Source: an uncultured Eubacteriales bacterium
GTDB taxonomy: Bacteria > Bacillota > Clostridia > Oscillospirales > Acutalibacteraceae
Reading direction: 5' to 3'
Assembly: GCA_934718145.1 (NCBI GenBank)
Contig: CAKUZC010000064.1
Coordinates: forward strand, 1-6,513
Length of the DNA: 6,513 bases
Shown here: positions 1 to 5,415 of the stretch, one piece after another
Layout: the number at the start of each line of letters is the position of its first letter
How positions within the stretch are numbered: the stretch's first letter is position 1
Notes under the pieces: generated by a model
What the model saw: only the letters and a program-made list of their open reading frames with translations
Databases searched by the model: none
Told to the model about the DNA's origin: nothing
Position numbers and translations under genes: made by a program

Positions 1-449
1 TTTATCCAATTTGCTGTTTTTGTATAACCTCCTTTAAACAATTCAGTTATGCTGTTACCTCTTCGATTGTCACTAAGTCCTATACGATTTTCAACTTTTC
101 CACGAGTTTCTTCAAAATTTTTAGCACCTACAGAACTGCTCAATCCCGGAACCATGGCAAGCAAACCCAAAAAACCAGAAAGTGCTTTATTGAGTAAACT
201 ACCTGAACCGCCAGTGACATTTCCAGTTGAATTATCATCTAATTTTTTAATATCTTGTCCAAAATCTTGACTAAAATAATTGTTTAACAATTTACAGACA
301 TGCTCATCAAAACTTTCTTTACTTATGCTCGGATCTCTTCTAGAGATAAACTCATACATTTCTGGCATTTCTTCCAGAGCAAGAAATTTATCACGCTCCT
401 CAGGGTCTTCACCGATTATTGAGTAAATTTTCTCCTCAATTCCATTCAC
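1..449 (-). CDS. Putative Nif11-like-leader, double-glycine exported protein (3' end cut by window edge)
   Basis: The gene is open from a GTG at 449 to the left edge: 149 codons, no stop, so the C-terminus is missing. GGAGG lies 8 nt before the GTG. An in-frame ATG at 464 has no ribosome site and overlaps that GGAGG, so I prefer the GTG. Residues 1-81 read like a Nif11-type leader: an acidic helix with GEDPEERDKFLALEEMPEMY (residues 13-32), then SISKESFDEHV (41-51), then DDN (71-73) and VTGG at 78-81. In such leaders the GG is cut by the C39 peptidase domain of an ABC exporter. After GG comes a hydrophobic glycine-containing segment (about 85-105), then a charged region. It has its own perfect-consensus promoter. 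The Nif11 and double-glycine assignments are inference from pattern, not a search; no exporter or modifying enzyme is in the window. It could instead be an unrelated membrane-associated protein. Confidence 0.7.
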   Translation of the reverse strand, partial: MNGIEEKIYSIIGEDPEERDKFLALEEMPEMYEFISRRDPSISKESFDEHVCKLLNNYFSQDFGQDIKKLDDNSTGNVTGGSGSLLNKALSGFLGLLAMVPGLSSSVGAKNFEETRGKVENRIGLSDNRRGNSITELFKGGYTKTANWI

Positions 450-457
450 ACTTACTA

Positions 458-462
458 CCTCC
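458..462 (-). promoter_or_regulatory. Ribosome binding site deciding the GTG start at 449
   Basis: The minus strand reads GGAGG, then 8 nt, then GTG. It overlaps the alternative ATG at 464, which has only a T-rich stretch upstream, so the GTG is the better start. Confidence 0.75.
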
Positions 463-536
463 ATTTCAAAAAAAATTAATCAAAAACACCAAAACACATG
501 TTTTATTTCATATAGATTTTTATTTAATTAATCAAC

Positions 537-564
537 ATTATACCCTGTTTATCTAAAATGTCAA
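537..564 (-). promoter_or_regulatory. Perfect-consensus sigma-A promoter for the left-edge gene
   Basis: On the minus strand TTGACA (559-564) is followed after 16 bp by TATAAT (537-542); both hexamers match the consensus at every position. Transcription would start near 530, giving an AT-rich leader of about 80 nt before the GTG at 449. The promoter lies just 10 bp past the stop of the preceding secreted-protein gene. I see no terminator in between, so read-through from the phospholipase operon could add to expression. Confidence 0.85.
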
Positions 565-573
565 CATAAAAAA

Positions 574-1113
574 TTAATTATAAACTATATTTCCAATGAA
601 ATCGCATGAAATTTTACGATTGCTTTCATCATACGTTTTTCCTCTTACATCAAATTTTAAATTAAAAATACTTTGTCCTTGGTCTACGGAAACATTTGCT
701 CTCCTGACAAACACATTCAAAGAACATTCGCTACAAGATATAACACTCTCTTGTGAAGTGCTTAAGCATTGAGCTTTTCTCATAAGAGAATTAAAACGAA
801 AATTAGATTCTACACTTACAAACGCCACTGCTTGTCCACTAGATTCTTCCAAATATGTAACCATCGTCCGGACAGTTACATATTTTTCAAAAGAATTATT
901 TAAATTAATAGGATAACAGTAATTTACTATAAAACTTTCTTCTTTTTTTATAATCCCATCTTCTAATTTATACGTTTTTGTTGAACTTGACTGCAATGAA
1001 GGAACTCCAAATACAGACATGTCATAAGAAGAGGCATTACCTGTTCCACAATACCAAAAACATTCAACTAACAAAACAAAAATCCAGACTACCGCATTAT
1101 TAAATTTTTTCAT
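574..1113 (-). CDS. Small secreted cysteine-containing protein, unknown function
   Basis: The product has 179 residues and I do not recognise a named family. The start is firm: GGGAGG sits 8 nt before the ATG. The N-terminus is a classical signal peptide (KK at 2-3, hydrophobic core at about 8-22, likely cut near GNA at 25-27). There is no convincing lipobox. The mature part has cysteines at 66, 116, 127, 130 and 170, is rich in Ser, Val and Asn, and looks beta-strand rich. It is the last gene of the phospholipase C operon, 13 nt after its neighbour. Its C-terminal half matches the neighbour's in pattern: CSL at 130-132 and SCDFIGNI at 169-176, against CSL and SCDGSIGI. This suggests distant paralogues. 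The role is unknown; it could be an accessory or partner of the secreted phospholipase, inferred only from the operon. Confidence 0.85.
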   Translation of the reverse strand: MKKFNNAVVWIFVLLVECFWYCGTGNASSYDMSVFGVPSLQSSSTKTYKLEDGIIKKEESFIVNYCYPINLNNSFEKYVTVRTMVTYLEESSGQAVAFVSVESNFRFNSLMRKAQCLSTSQESVISCSECSLNVFVRRANVSVDQGQSIFNLKFDVRGKTYDESNRKISCDFIGNIVYN

Positions 1114-1126
1114 TTTCAGTACCTCC

Positions 1127-1696
1127 CTATCGATGTATATCAGTATTGATTCCTATACTTCCGTCGCACGAGCATAGAATATCAAAATGACCGTCCGTTA
1201 CGTAATTATGTACTCCGCTTAAACTTACTTTATAAAGCGAACATTTAGTAGATAACAAACAATTTTTTTCCTGCGGTACTACCTCTCCTATGCCCATTAA
1301 ACTCCATTTTTCGCTTATGTCACTGTTTTTGATATCATAACAATACTTCTCGACCTTTACTAAATTTTCTTTATCGTAAGAAAATATTATTCTTGCACTG
1401 CAAGACGCAAGAATTTTTAAATCACCCTTTGAATTTTTTTTATAAATTTTAGATATTTCCACAGTTCTATGGTAATTCATTTTTCCATTGTCTTGTGTAA
1501 TTTCCTCCCTGAAACATTTGAATCTTTCTTCACATGAAATACCGTTGGGGAAAATTTTTCCACGAGAAAATTCTGCTACAGATTCGATATCATTCATAAA
1601 AAGAATATCCTTAGCACAGATATTCACATTTCCCATCGAAACAATTGCAATAAACATAAAAATTACTTTTACTAAATTATTTTTTAAAACTTTCAC
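1127..1696 (-). CDS. Small secreted cysteine-rich protein, unknown function
   Basis: The frame is open from a GTG at 1708, but that codon lies inside the ribosome site AGGTGG. With GTG at 1696 the spacing is 8 nt and the product begins MKVLKNN, a typical signal-peptide start, so I use 1696 (189 residues). The hydrophobic core is at about 8-26, with a likely cut after ICA (26-28). The mature part carries eight cysteines (55, 61, 99, 119, 146, 152, 175, 177), suggesting disulfides after export. A conserved-looking tail runs from W131 through G135-G137, KCSL (151-154) and CSCDGSIGIN (175-184). It sits second in the phospholipase operon: 15 nt after the phospholipase stop and 13 nt before a probable paralogue, whose ribosome site directly follows this gene's TAG. 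I do not recognise the family and assign no function. Confidence 0.83.
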   Translation of the reverse strand: MKVLKNNLVKVIFMFIAIVSMGNVNICAKDILFMNDIESVAEFSRGKIFPNGISCEERFKCFREEITQDNGKMNYHRTVEISKIYKKNSKGDLKILASCSARIIFSYDKENLVKVEKYCYDIKNSDISEKWSLMGIGEVVPQEKNCLLSTKCSLYKVSLSGVHNYVTDGHFDILCSCDGSIGINTDIHR

Positions 1697-1704
1697 TCTC
1701 AAAA

Positions 1705-1710
1705 CCACCT
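1705..1710 (-). promoter_or_regulatory. Ribosome binding site deciding the GTG start at 1696
   Basis: The minus strand reads AGGTGG, then 8 nt, then GTG. The longer-frame GTG at 1708 falls inside this site and has no Shine-Dalgarno of its own. The site begins 2 nt past the phospholipase stop codon, consistent with coupled translation. Confidence 0.7.
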
Positions 1711-1711
1711 T

Positions 1712-2458
1712 TTATAAGTTATTAATTCTGACAAAAAATTTATATAATATTCCAGTTACATTATATTGAGCATTTTTAACTGAGTTTTTAGCTATTAATT
1801 CAGGATTTAAAACTTCTTCATTTAAGTAATAAAAATTGTCGCTGGACAAAAGCGAACTTGACTTTGCAAGAGAAACAACATCATTTTCGTAGAAATATTT
1901 AAGACTTTCAAATGACATTACGCACCTACATTCTTTGCGTATTTTGTCACAAATTTTTTCAAATCTAACATGAAGGGGAAATTTAAATATAGCGTCTGTC
2001 GGCAAATCATATCCTGTATGTACCGGAGTGTTAAGATCCTCCATAAAATGTATTGCTCTTCCCAATTCTTGATATGCCATATTTTTGTTATTTTTTCTAT
2101 AGTATTCTATAGCTTTATTATAATGGTCAACACACTTAGTGCATGCTGAAACTTTCTCCCCCATAAAATTTGTTTCTGTTGCCGGATTATAAAAATGATT
2201 CTTAAAAGCTCCTTCAATTTCGTCTTCATCCGGTTTAAGACTGTAGTCCGATACTATTTTCCAGTAATCCCTATCATTAATTTTAAAACAATTGATTTTA
2301 CTGCATATCTCAGCAATGTTTTCAAGACTCGTTTCCGTAACATATCGGTGAGTATCACCATTAAAAGCATAAGACTTGTTATTAAAATCCAACAATAATC
2401 CACAAATAAAGCAAACAATTAACCACCGTATGTATTGAAAATAATTTTTATTTTTCAT
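1712..2458 (-). CDS. Secreted zinc-dependent phospholipase C (alpha-toxin N-domain / PC-PLC family)
   Basis: Family members hydrolyse phosphatidylcholine and related lipids outside the cell with three zinc ions. The ATG at 2458 gives 248 residues. An ATG at 2467 abuts the ribosome site GAGGAG with no spacing, so it is rejected. A signal peptide (core about 12-24) ends SYA at 29-31. All expected metal ligands can be placed: H37 (THRY), D77 (KPDEDE), H88 (NHFYNP), H137 and D141 (AIHFMEDLNTPVH), H147, H163 and E167 (HVRFE). NHFYNPATETNF matches the alpha-toxin DHFWDPDTDNNF. The usual mature N-terminal Trp is Phe here, and only 5 residues separate it from the first His instead of 9-12. The protein ends after the catalytic domain, with no C-terminal PLAT/C2 membrane-binding domain. 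Seven mature cysteines are unusual for the family. It heads a three-gene secreted operon. The family call is strong; substrate and any toxicity are inference. Confidence 0.92.
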   Translation of the reverse strand: MKNKNYFQYIRWLIVCFICGLLLDFNNKSYAFNGDTHRYVTETSLENIAEICSKINCFKINDRDYWKIVSDYSLKPDEDEIEGAFKNHFYNPATETNFMGEKVSACTKCVDHYNKAIEYYRKNNKNMAYQELGRAIHFMEDLNTPVHTGYDLPTDAIFKFPLHVRFEKICDKIRKECRCVMSFESLKYFYENDVVSLAKSSSLLSSDNFYYLNEEVLNPELIAKNSVKNAQYNVTGILYKFFVRINNL

Positions 2459-2467
2459 TTTTCTCAT

Positions 2468-2473
2468 CTCCTC
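2468..2473 (-). promoter_or_regulatory. Ribosome binding site deciding the phospholipase start at 2458
   Basis: GAGGAG on the minus strand is 9 nt before the ATG at 2458. It directly touches the upstream in-frame ATG at 2467, which therefore cannot be used efficiently. Confidence 0.75.
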
Positions 2474-2534
2474 AATTTTTTAACAAATTTTGTACTTACT
2501 CGTGATAATTTTTACACTCTAGCACAGTGGTATT

Positions 2535-2553
2535 GTAAACCATAATAGTTTAC
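2535..2553. promoter_or_regulatory. Palindrome at the phospholipase transcription start (possible operator)
   Basis: GTAAAC, 7 nt, GTTTAC is a perfect 6+6 inverted repeat. It begins 7 bp downstream of the -10 box, so it covers the expected transcription start and early leader. That position is typical of repressor operators; a short RNA hairpin at the 5' end of the message is the alternative. No regulator gene is in the window. Confidence 0.45.
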
Positions 2554-2559
2554 TAAAAT

Positions 2560-2587
2560 ATTATATCACAATTTTATTGTATGTAAA
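2560..2587 (-). promoter_or_regulatory. Extended -10 promoter of the phospholipase operon
   Basis: On the minus strand TTTACA (2582-2587, one mismatch to TTGACA) is followed after 16 bp by a perfect TATAAT (2560-2565). TGTGA precedes the -10, giving the TGn extension. The leader would be about 95 nt. The spacer contains a small palindrome, ACAAT-TTT-ATTGT (2568-2580 on the plus strand), and a second palindrome covers the start site, so regulated expression is plausible. Confidence 0.75.
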
Positions 2588-2684
2588 TATTTTTATTAAA
2601 TTTATTTATTTTTTATTATGAAGTATATATAAAAATACTTTAGCATACACTGCAATACAAAAAACCTGCAAAATACAGAAATTG

Positions 2685-2713
2685 TTGATTAAAATACGTC
2701 AAACATTTATTAT
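2685..2713 (+). promoter_or_regulatory. Probable promoter of ychF
   Basis: TTGATT (2685-2690), 17 bp, TATTAT (2708-2713) gives four and five matches to the sigma-A hexamers at ideal spacing. A second overlapping TATTAT lies at 2711-2716. The leader would be about 35 nt. The AT-rich background makes chance matches likely, so this is weaker than the two minus-strand promoters. Confidence 0.42.
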
Positions 2714-2755
2714 TATCTTGTCAGAAAAAAATTAAAAAAATAAAGAGGTACGATA

Positions 2756-3850
2756 ATGAAAATAGGAATTATAGGTTTACCAAATGTAGGAAAAAGCACT
2801 TTATTTAATGCAATAACCAACGCCGGAGCTATGTCTGCAAATTATCCATTTTGCACTGTAGAACCCAATGTGGGAATTGTATCGGTTCCGGATGAAAGAC
2901 TTCAAAAATTAGCTGAAATTTATGAACCGGAGAAAATAACTCCTGCTACAATTGAATTTGTAGACATAGCCGGACTTGTTAAGGGAGCGTCTAAAGGTGA
3001 AGGATTAGGAAACAAATTTTTGGGAAATATACGTGAAGTTGATGCAATTGTTCATGTAGTAAGATGTTTTAAAAACGATAACATAATTCATGTAAATGGA
3101 GAAGTAAATCCTGAAAAGGATATAGAAATTATAAATTTGGAACTAATTTTTTCCGATATTGAAATGTTGGAGAAAAAAATACAAAAAATAGAAAAAATGA
3201 TTAAATCAGATAAAAAATATATTACTGACATGGAACTTTGCAAAAAAATTCTTAGCACTCTTGAACAAGGCAAATTAGCTAAAACCATATCCTATACAGA
3301 AGAGGAACAAGAATATGTCAAAACGCTAGGGCTTTTAACAACTAAACCGGTAATTTACGCTGCAAATATGTCAGAAGAAGATTTTTCTGATGGAGTAAAA
3401 TCAAATTTAAACTATGAAAAAGTTAAAAAATTGGCAGAAGCAGAGGGTTCTGAAGTAACTCCAATATGCGCAGAGTTGGAATCTCAAATCTCTGAAATGG
3501 ATGTTGAAGAAAAAATGGAGTTTTTAAAAGATATAGGTTTGGAAAAATCCGGATTAGACAGACTAGTTTCAGCTTGCTACAAATTATTGGGTTTAATTTC
3601 TTATCTTACAGCCGGAAAACCGGAAGTAAGAGCTTGGACAATAAAGAAAGGAACCAAAGCTCCTGGAGCAGCAGGAAAAATACATTCCGATTTTGAACGT
3701 GGATTTATAAGAGCTGAAGTTATATCGTTTGACAATCTTATAAAGTGCGGTTCAATCGCAAATGCAAAAGAAAAAGGACTTGTTAGGTCCGAAGGAAAAG
3801 AATATGTAATTCAAGACGGAGATGTCGTTTTATTCAGATTTAATGTTTAA
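2756..3850 (+). CDS. ychF: YchF, Obg-family P-loop nucleotidase
   Basis: YchF is a conserved P-loop protein of the TRAFAC/Obg class that prefers ATP over GTP and binds ribosomes; in E. coli it affects oxidative-stress responses. The product has 364 residues, matching the family (E. coli 363). Visible elements: P-loop GLPNVGKS (7-14), switch/G3 region [17 protein letters not shown] (70-86), the altered G4 motif NMSE (204-207) in place of NKxD, which explains the ATP preference, a charged helical coiled-coil insertion (about 128-200), and a C-terminal TGS domain (about 280-364) with [20 protein letters not shown]. The redox-linked Cys35 of E. coli YchF corresponds to C33 in [15 protein letters not shown] sits 6 nt before the ATG. 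The uracil-DNA glycosylase gene follows 29 nt later, probably on the same message. Nothing is broken or missing. Confidence 0.97.
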   Translation: MKIGIIGLPNVGKSTLFNAITNAGAMSANYPFCTVEPNVGIVSVPDERLQKLAEIYEPEKITPATIEFVDIAGLVKGASKGEGLGNKFLGNIREVDAIVHVVRCFKNDNIIHVNGEVNPEKDIEIINLELIFSDIEMLEKKIQKIEKMIKSDKKYITDMELCKKILSTLEQGKLAKTISYTEEEQEYVKTLGLLTTKPVIYAANMSEEDFSDGVKSNLNYEKVKKLAEAEGSEVTPICAELESQISEMDVEEKMEFLKDIGLEKSGLDRLVSACYKLLGLISYLTAGKPEVRAWTIKKGTKAPGAAGKIHSDFERGFIRAEVISFDNLIKCGSIANAKEKGLVRSEGKEYVIQDGDVVLFRFNV

Positions 3851-3879
3851 AAAACAACTAATTTAAAGGTGAATGTAAA

Positions 3880-4455
3880 ATGTATGATTCTTGGGAAATT
3901 TTAAAAAATCAATGTTTAAATTGTAATAAATGTGGTCTATGCGAAACAAGAACGAATGTAGTATTCGGTGAAGGTAATCCTCAAGCAGAAGTAATGTTCA
4001 TAGGTGAAGGACCTGGGGAACAGGAAGATTTACAAGGCAGACCATTTGTAGGAAGATCAGGAAAATTACTTGATTCTATGTTGGAAAATATAGGTCTTAA
4101 GCGTTCAGAAAATATTTATATAGCTAATATAGTAAAATGCAGGCCTCCTAAAAACAGAGATCCTCTACCTGAAGAACAGGAAATGTGCATAGATTGGCTG
4201 CGAAATCAAACAGCATTATTAAAACCTAAAATAATTGTAGCTGTGGGAAGAATAGCGGCACAAAAAATAATAGATGAAAATATTAAAATAACAAAAGATC
4301 ACGGCAAATTTTATAAAAAGAAAAAAATATTAATGATGCCAACTATACACCCCGCAGCTGTACTTCGAAATCCAAACCAAAAATCTTTGGTAGAGGATGA
4401 CTTTAATATGCTAAAACTTAAAATTAGAGAAATTTGTTGTCGTACATATTTGTAA
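3880..4455 (+). CDS. Family-4 uracil-DNA glycosylase (4Fe-4S)
   Basis: This enzyme removes uracil from DNA after cytosine deamination or dUTP incorporation, starting base excision repair. The product has 191 residues, a usual length. Diagnostic blocks: GEGNPQAEVMFIGEGPGEQED (30-50, catalytic motif 1, split here as GEGNP and IGEGPGEQED), GRPFVGRSGKLLD (53-65), NIVKCRPPKNRDPLPEE (83-99), and HPAAVLRNP (157-165, motif 2). Family-4 enzymes hold an iron-sulfur cluster with four cysteines; C15, C18, C87 and C103 fit, and C12 and C21 are extra. It is unrelated in sequence to Ung (family 1), so I do not use that symbol. AAAGGTG is 8 nt before the ATG, and the gene lies 29 nt after ychF with no promoter or terminator evident between them. 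I see no clear terminator after it. Confidence 0.95.
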   Translation: MYDSWEILKNQCLNCNKCGLCETRTNVVFGEGNPQAEVMFIGEGPGEQEDLQGRPFVGRSGKLLDSMLENIGLKRSENIYIANIVKCRPPKNRDPLPEEQEMCIDWLRNQTALLKPKIIVAVGRIAAQKIIDENIKITKDHGKFYKKKKILMMPTIHPAAVLRNPNQKSLVEDDFNMLKLKIREICCRTYL

Positions 4456-4526
4456 ATTTTTATCACTATAGATTTATATTTGAAGAATTTTATTAAAAAA
4501 ATATCTATTTTGTATCAAATTACCTA

Positions 4527-4555
4527 TTGACATTAAATTAAAGAGGATGTATGAT
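4527..4555 (+). promoter_or_regulatory. Strong promoter of the small peptide gene
   Basis: A perfect TTGACA (4527-4532) is followed after exactly 17 bp by TATGAT (4550-4555, one mismatch). Transcription would begin near 4562, about 40 nt before the ATG at 4602. The peptide gene is therefore independent of the ychF-glycosylase operon. Confidence 0.8.
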
Positions 4556-4562
4556 TATTTTC

Positions 4563-4575
4563 GTGAAATATTCAC
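4563..4575. promoter_or_regulatory. Palindrome at the peptide-gene transcription start
   Basis: GTGAA-ATA-TTCAC is a perfect 5+5 inverted repeat lying at the expected start of transcription, 7 bp past the -10 box. It could be an operator or a short 5' hairpin. Its sequence differs from the palindrome at the phospholipase promoter. Confidence 0.35.
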
Positions 4576-4587
4576 AATTAATTTAAG

Positions 4588-4595
4588 AAAGGGTG
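4588..4595 (+). promoter_or_regulatory. Ribosome binding site deciding the ATG start at 4602
   Basis: AAAGGGTG lies 6 nt before the ATG. A GTG at 4593 in the same frame is part of this site, so the longer reading is rejected. Confidence 0.75.
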
Positions 4596-4601
4596 TTTAA
4601 T

Positions 4602-4898
4602 ATGGGAAATGAAAACAAAAAGCAAGCATTGCCTGAAAAACAAGCATTAACCAACGAAGCAGTAAGTGCAATACCTGATGATGATAATATAGCTACAGGT
4701 GGATTAAAATTAGATTGGAAAAAGGGAGCCAAAATCGCTGCCGCCACAGCTCTTGGAGCTACTGCCATAGGCGGTGCTGCTATTGGTGGTAAAAAATTGT
4801 ATGACAGTCATAAAAAAAACGAGCCAATCTATATGGATGACAAAGGGATAGGCCACGACGCTCCCAGCACTGCTAAGAGTATTGATGATGTAGATTAA
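4602..4898 (+). CDS. 98-residue double-glycine-type peptide with glycine-zipper core, unknown function
   Basis: I do not recognise a named family. The first 34 residues resemble the leader of a double-glycine peptide: LTNEAVSAI (16-24) has the L-x2-E-x-L-x2-V/I spacing of ELSDEELDxVxGG leaders, and ATGG ends at 34. Eight residues (PDDDNIAT) separate this helix from GG, where usually one does, so cleavage is uncertain. The remaining 64 residues hold KLDWKKG, then an Ala/Gly-rich hydrophobic stretch (43-63, ALGATAIGGAAIGG with GxxxG spacing) suited to helix packing in a membrane, then KKLYDSHKK and an acidic tail (SIDDVD). There is no ordinary signal peptide. Class IIb bacteriocins use comparable GxxxG helices, but there is no second peptide, immunity protein or exporter here. 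It is monocistronic, with its own near-consensus promoter. Alternative: a small inner-membrane protein with a flexible acidic N-terminus. Confidence 0.82.
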   Translation: MGNENKKQALPEKQALTNEAVSAIPDDDNIATGGLKLDWKKGAKIAAATALGATAIGGAAIGGKKLYDSHKKNEPIYMDDKGIGHDAPSTAKSIDDVD

Positions 4899-5014
4899 TT
4901 TAATTTTATTTATTAATTTAGTAGAGACACAAAATCAATTTATAATTATATTAGATCTTATAAAAATAAAGAATGATAATTATAGAAGTTATATCAGATG
5001 GATTTTGTGATCAT

Positions 5015-5083
5015 ATTGAAACAGGTATACTTGAATAAATAGTTATGGAAAAATTTGTAATATTGTCTTGTTACTGTTTCAAT
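5015..5083. repeat. 10-bp inverted repeat with 49-nt spacing
   Basis: ATTGAAACAG (5015-5024) is exactly complementary to CTGTTTCAAT (5074-5083). It could close a long stem-loop in the transcript leading to the terminator at 5142-5172. No target-site duplication flanks it, and no further copies are seen in the window. Confidence 0.5.
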
Positions 5084-5141
5084 TTAAAGTAGTAAATAAT
5101 AAAATAACAATTGTTTAAGTTCAATTAATATTGATTTATTT

Positions 5142-5172
5142 AGCTCTGCTTGAAGGTAAGCAGGGCTTTTTT
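5142..5172 (+). terminator. Rho-independent terminator for plus-strand transcription
   Basis: A 10-bp stem (AGCTCTGCTT with AAGCAGGGCT, one G-T wobble) closes a 6-nt loop and runs directly into a T run (5167-5172). It ends transcription coming from the peptide gene and protects the converging rpoZ side. Confidence 0.88.
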
Positions 5173-5176
5173 GCGT

Positions 5177-5205
5177 AAAAAAACCGCCGAAAACTAATTC
5201 GACGG
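5177..5205 (-). terminator. Rho-independent terminator of the remA-gmk-rpoZ operon
   Basis: On the minus strand an 8-position stem (CCGTCGAA with TTCGGCGG, one mismatch) closes a 6-nt loop and is followed by seven T (5177-5183). It begins 15 nt past the rpoZ stop. It shows that the operon ends at rpoZ here. Confidence 0.85.
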
Positions 5206-5220
5206 ACTTAAAAATATAAA

Positions 5221-5415
5221 TTAATCAGGTTCTACAATTTTATACTCATGATTTTCAAATTCACTAACCGCTATATTTACAGGCTTTTCCTCTACAATTT
5301 CACCGTTTAAAATAATTTCTTCTGTAATTTCTCTTGCTCTTTTTGCTACGGCAACAGCCAATGGATAACGACTTTCCCTTCCCATTAACATATCATCAAT
5401 AGATAATTCTTTCAT
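5221..5415 (-). CDS. rpoZ: RNA polymerase omega subunit
   Basis: Omega binds the beta-prime subunit and helps RNA polymerase assemble. The product has 64 residues, near the usual length for low-GC Gram-positives (about 65-70). The N-terminal signature SIDDMLMGRESRYPLAVAVA (5-24) followed by KRAREI matches the omega core, in which the SRY and AKRARE blocks contact beta-prime. The tail is acidic and variable, as is normal. The ATG overlaps the gmk stop in an ATGA arrangement, and AGAGGTG inside the end of gmk is 8 nt before it, so translation is coupled. The terminator directly downstream makes this the last gene; the coaBC and priA genes that often follow are absent. Confidence 0.94.
   Translation of the reverse strand: MKELSIDDMLMGRESRYPLAVAVAKRAREITEEIILNGEIVEEKPVNIAVSEFENHEYKIVEPD

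Larger units (their letters stand above)
4899..5220. other. 322-bp gene-free stretch between converging genes
   Basis: No supportable gene is present. It holds the 3' region after the peptide gene, a 10-bp inverted repeat (5015-5024 / 5074-5083), and two adjacent terminators (5142-5172 plus, 5177-5205 minus). Two short plus-strand frames in the same phase, 4973-5038 (21 residues) and 5045-5092 (15 residues), lack ribosome sites and are probably not translated. The plus-strand terminator lies about 240 nt past the peptide stop, so either the message has a long 3' tail or a small RNA ends there. Confidence 0.6.

Noticed and set aside
49..270. Plus-strand open frame of 73 codons
   Set aside because: It runs opposite the left-edge leader gene, which has a promoter and ribosome site; the plus frame has neither and its protein is low-complexity Ser/Pro-rich.
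491..504. AAAAC-ACAT-GTTTT hairpin as a terminator
   Set aside because: The stem is only 5 AT-rich pairs and it lies inside the leader of the left-edge gene, downstream of its promoter.
1697..1708. GTG at 1708 as start of the second operon gene
   Set aside because: The codon is part of the Shine-Dalgarno AGGTGG for the GTG at 1696, and the inner start gives a standard signal peptide.
1488..1769. Plus-strand open frame of 93 codons
   Set aside because: It is antisense to the cysteine-rich secreted protein gene and has no ribosome site; it arises from AT-rich composition.
1712..2458. S1/P1-type nuclease instead of phospholipase C
   Set aside because: The two families share a zinc fold, but the HFYNPATETNF and AIHFMEDLNTPVH blocks follow the phospholipase C pattern and spacing.
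4456..4526. Terminator after the glycosylase gene
   Set aside because: Only loose AT-rich pairing (ATAGAT with ATCTAT) can be drawn, with no stable stem followed by a T run.
5015..5083. CRISPR fragment
   Set aside because: ATTGAAAC resembles the end of many CRISPR repeats, but there is only one copy per orientation, inverted, with no regular array and no cas genes.
4973..5092. Two in-phase short frames (21 and 15 residues) as genes or a broken gene
   Set aside because: Neither has a ribosome site, and there is no recognisable similarity or composition signal; chance frames are common in such sequence.
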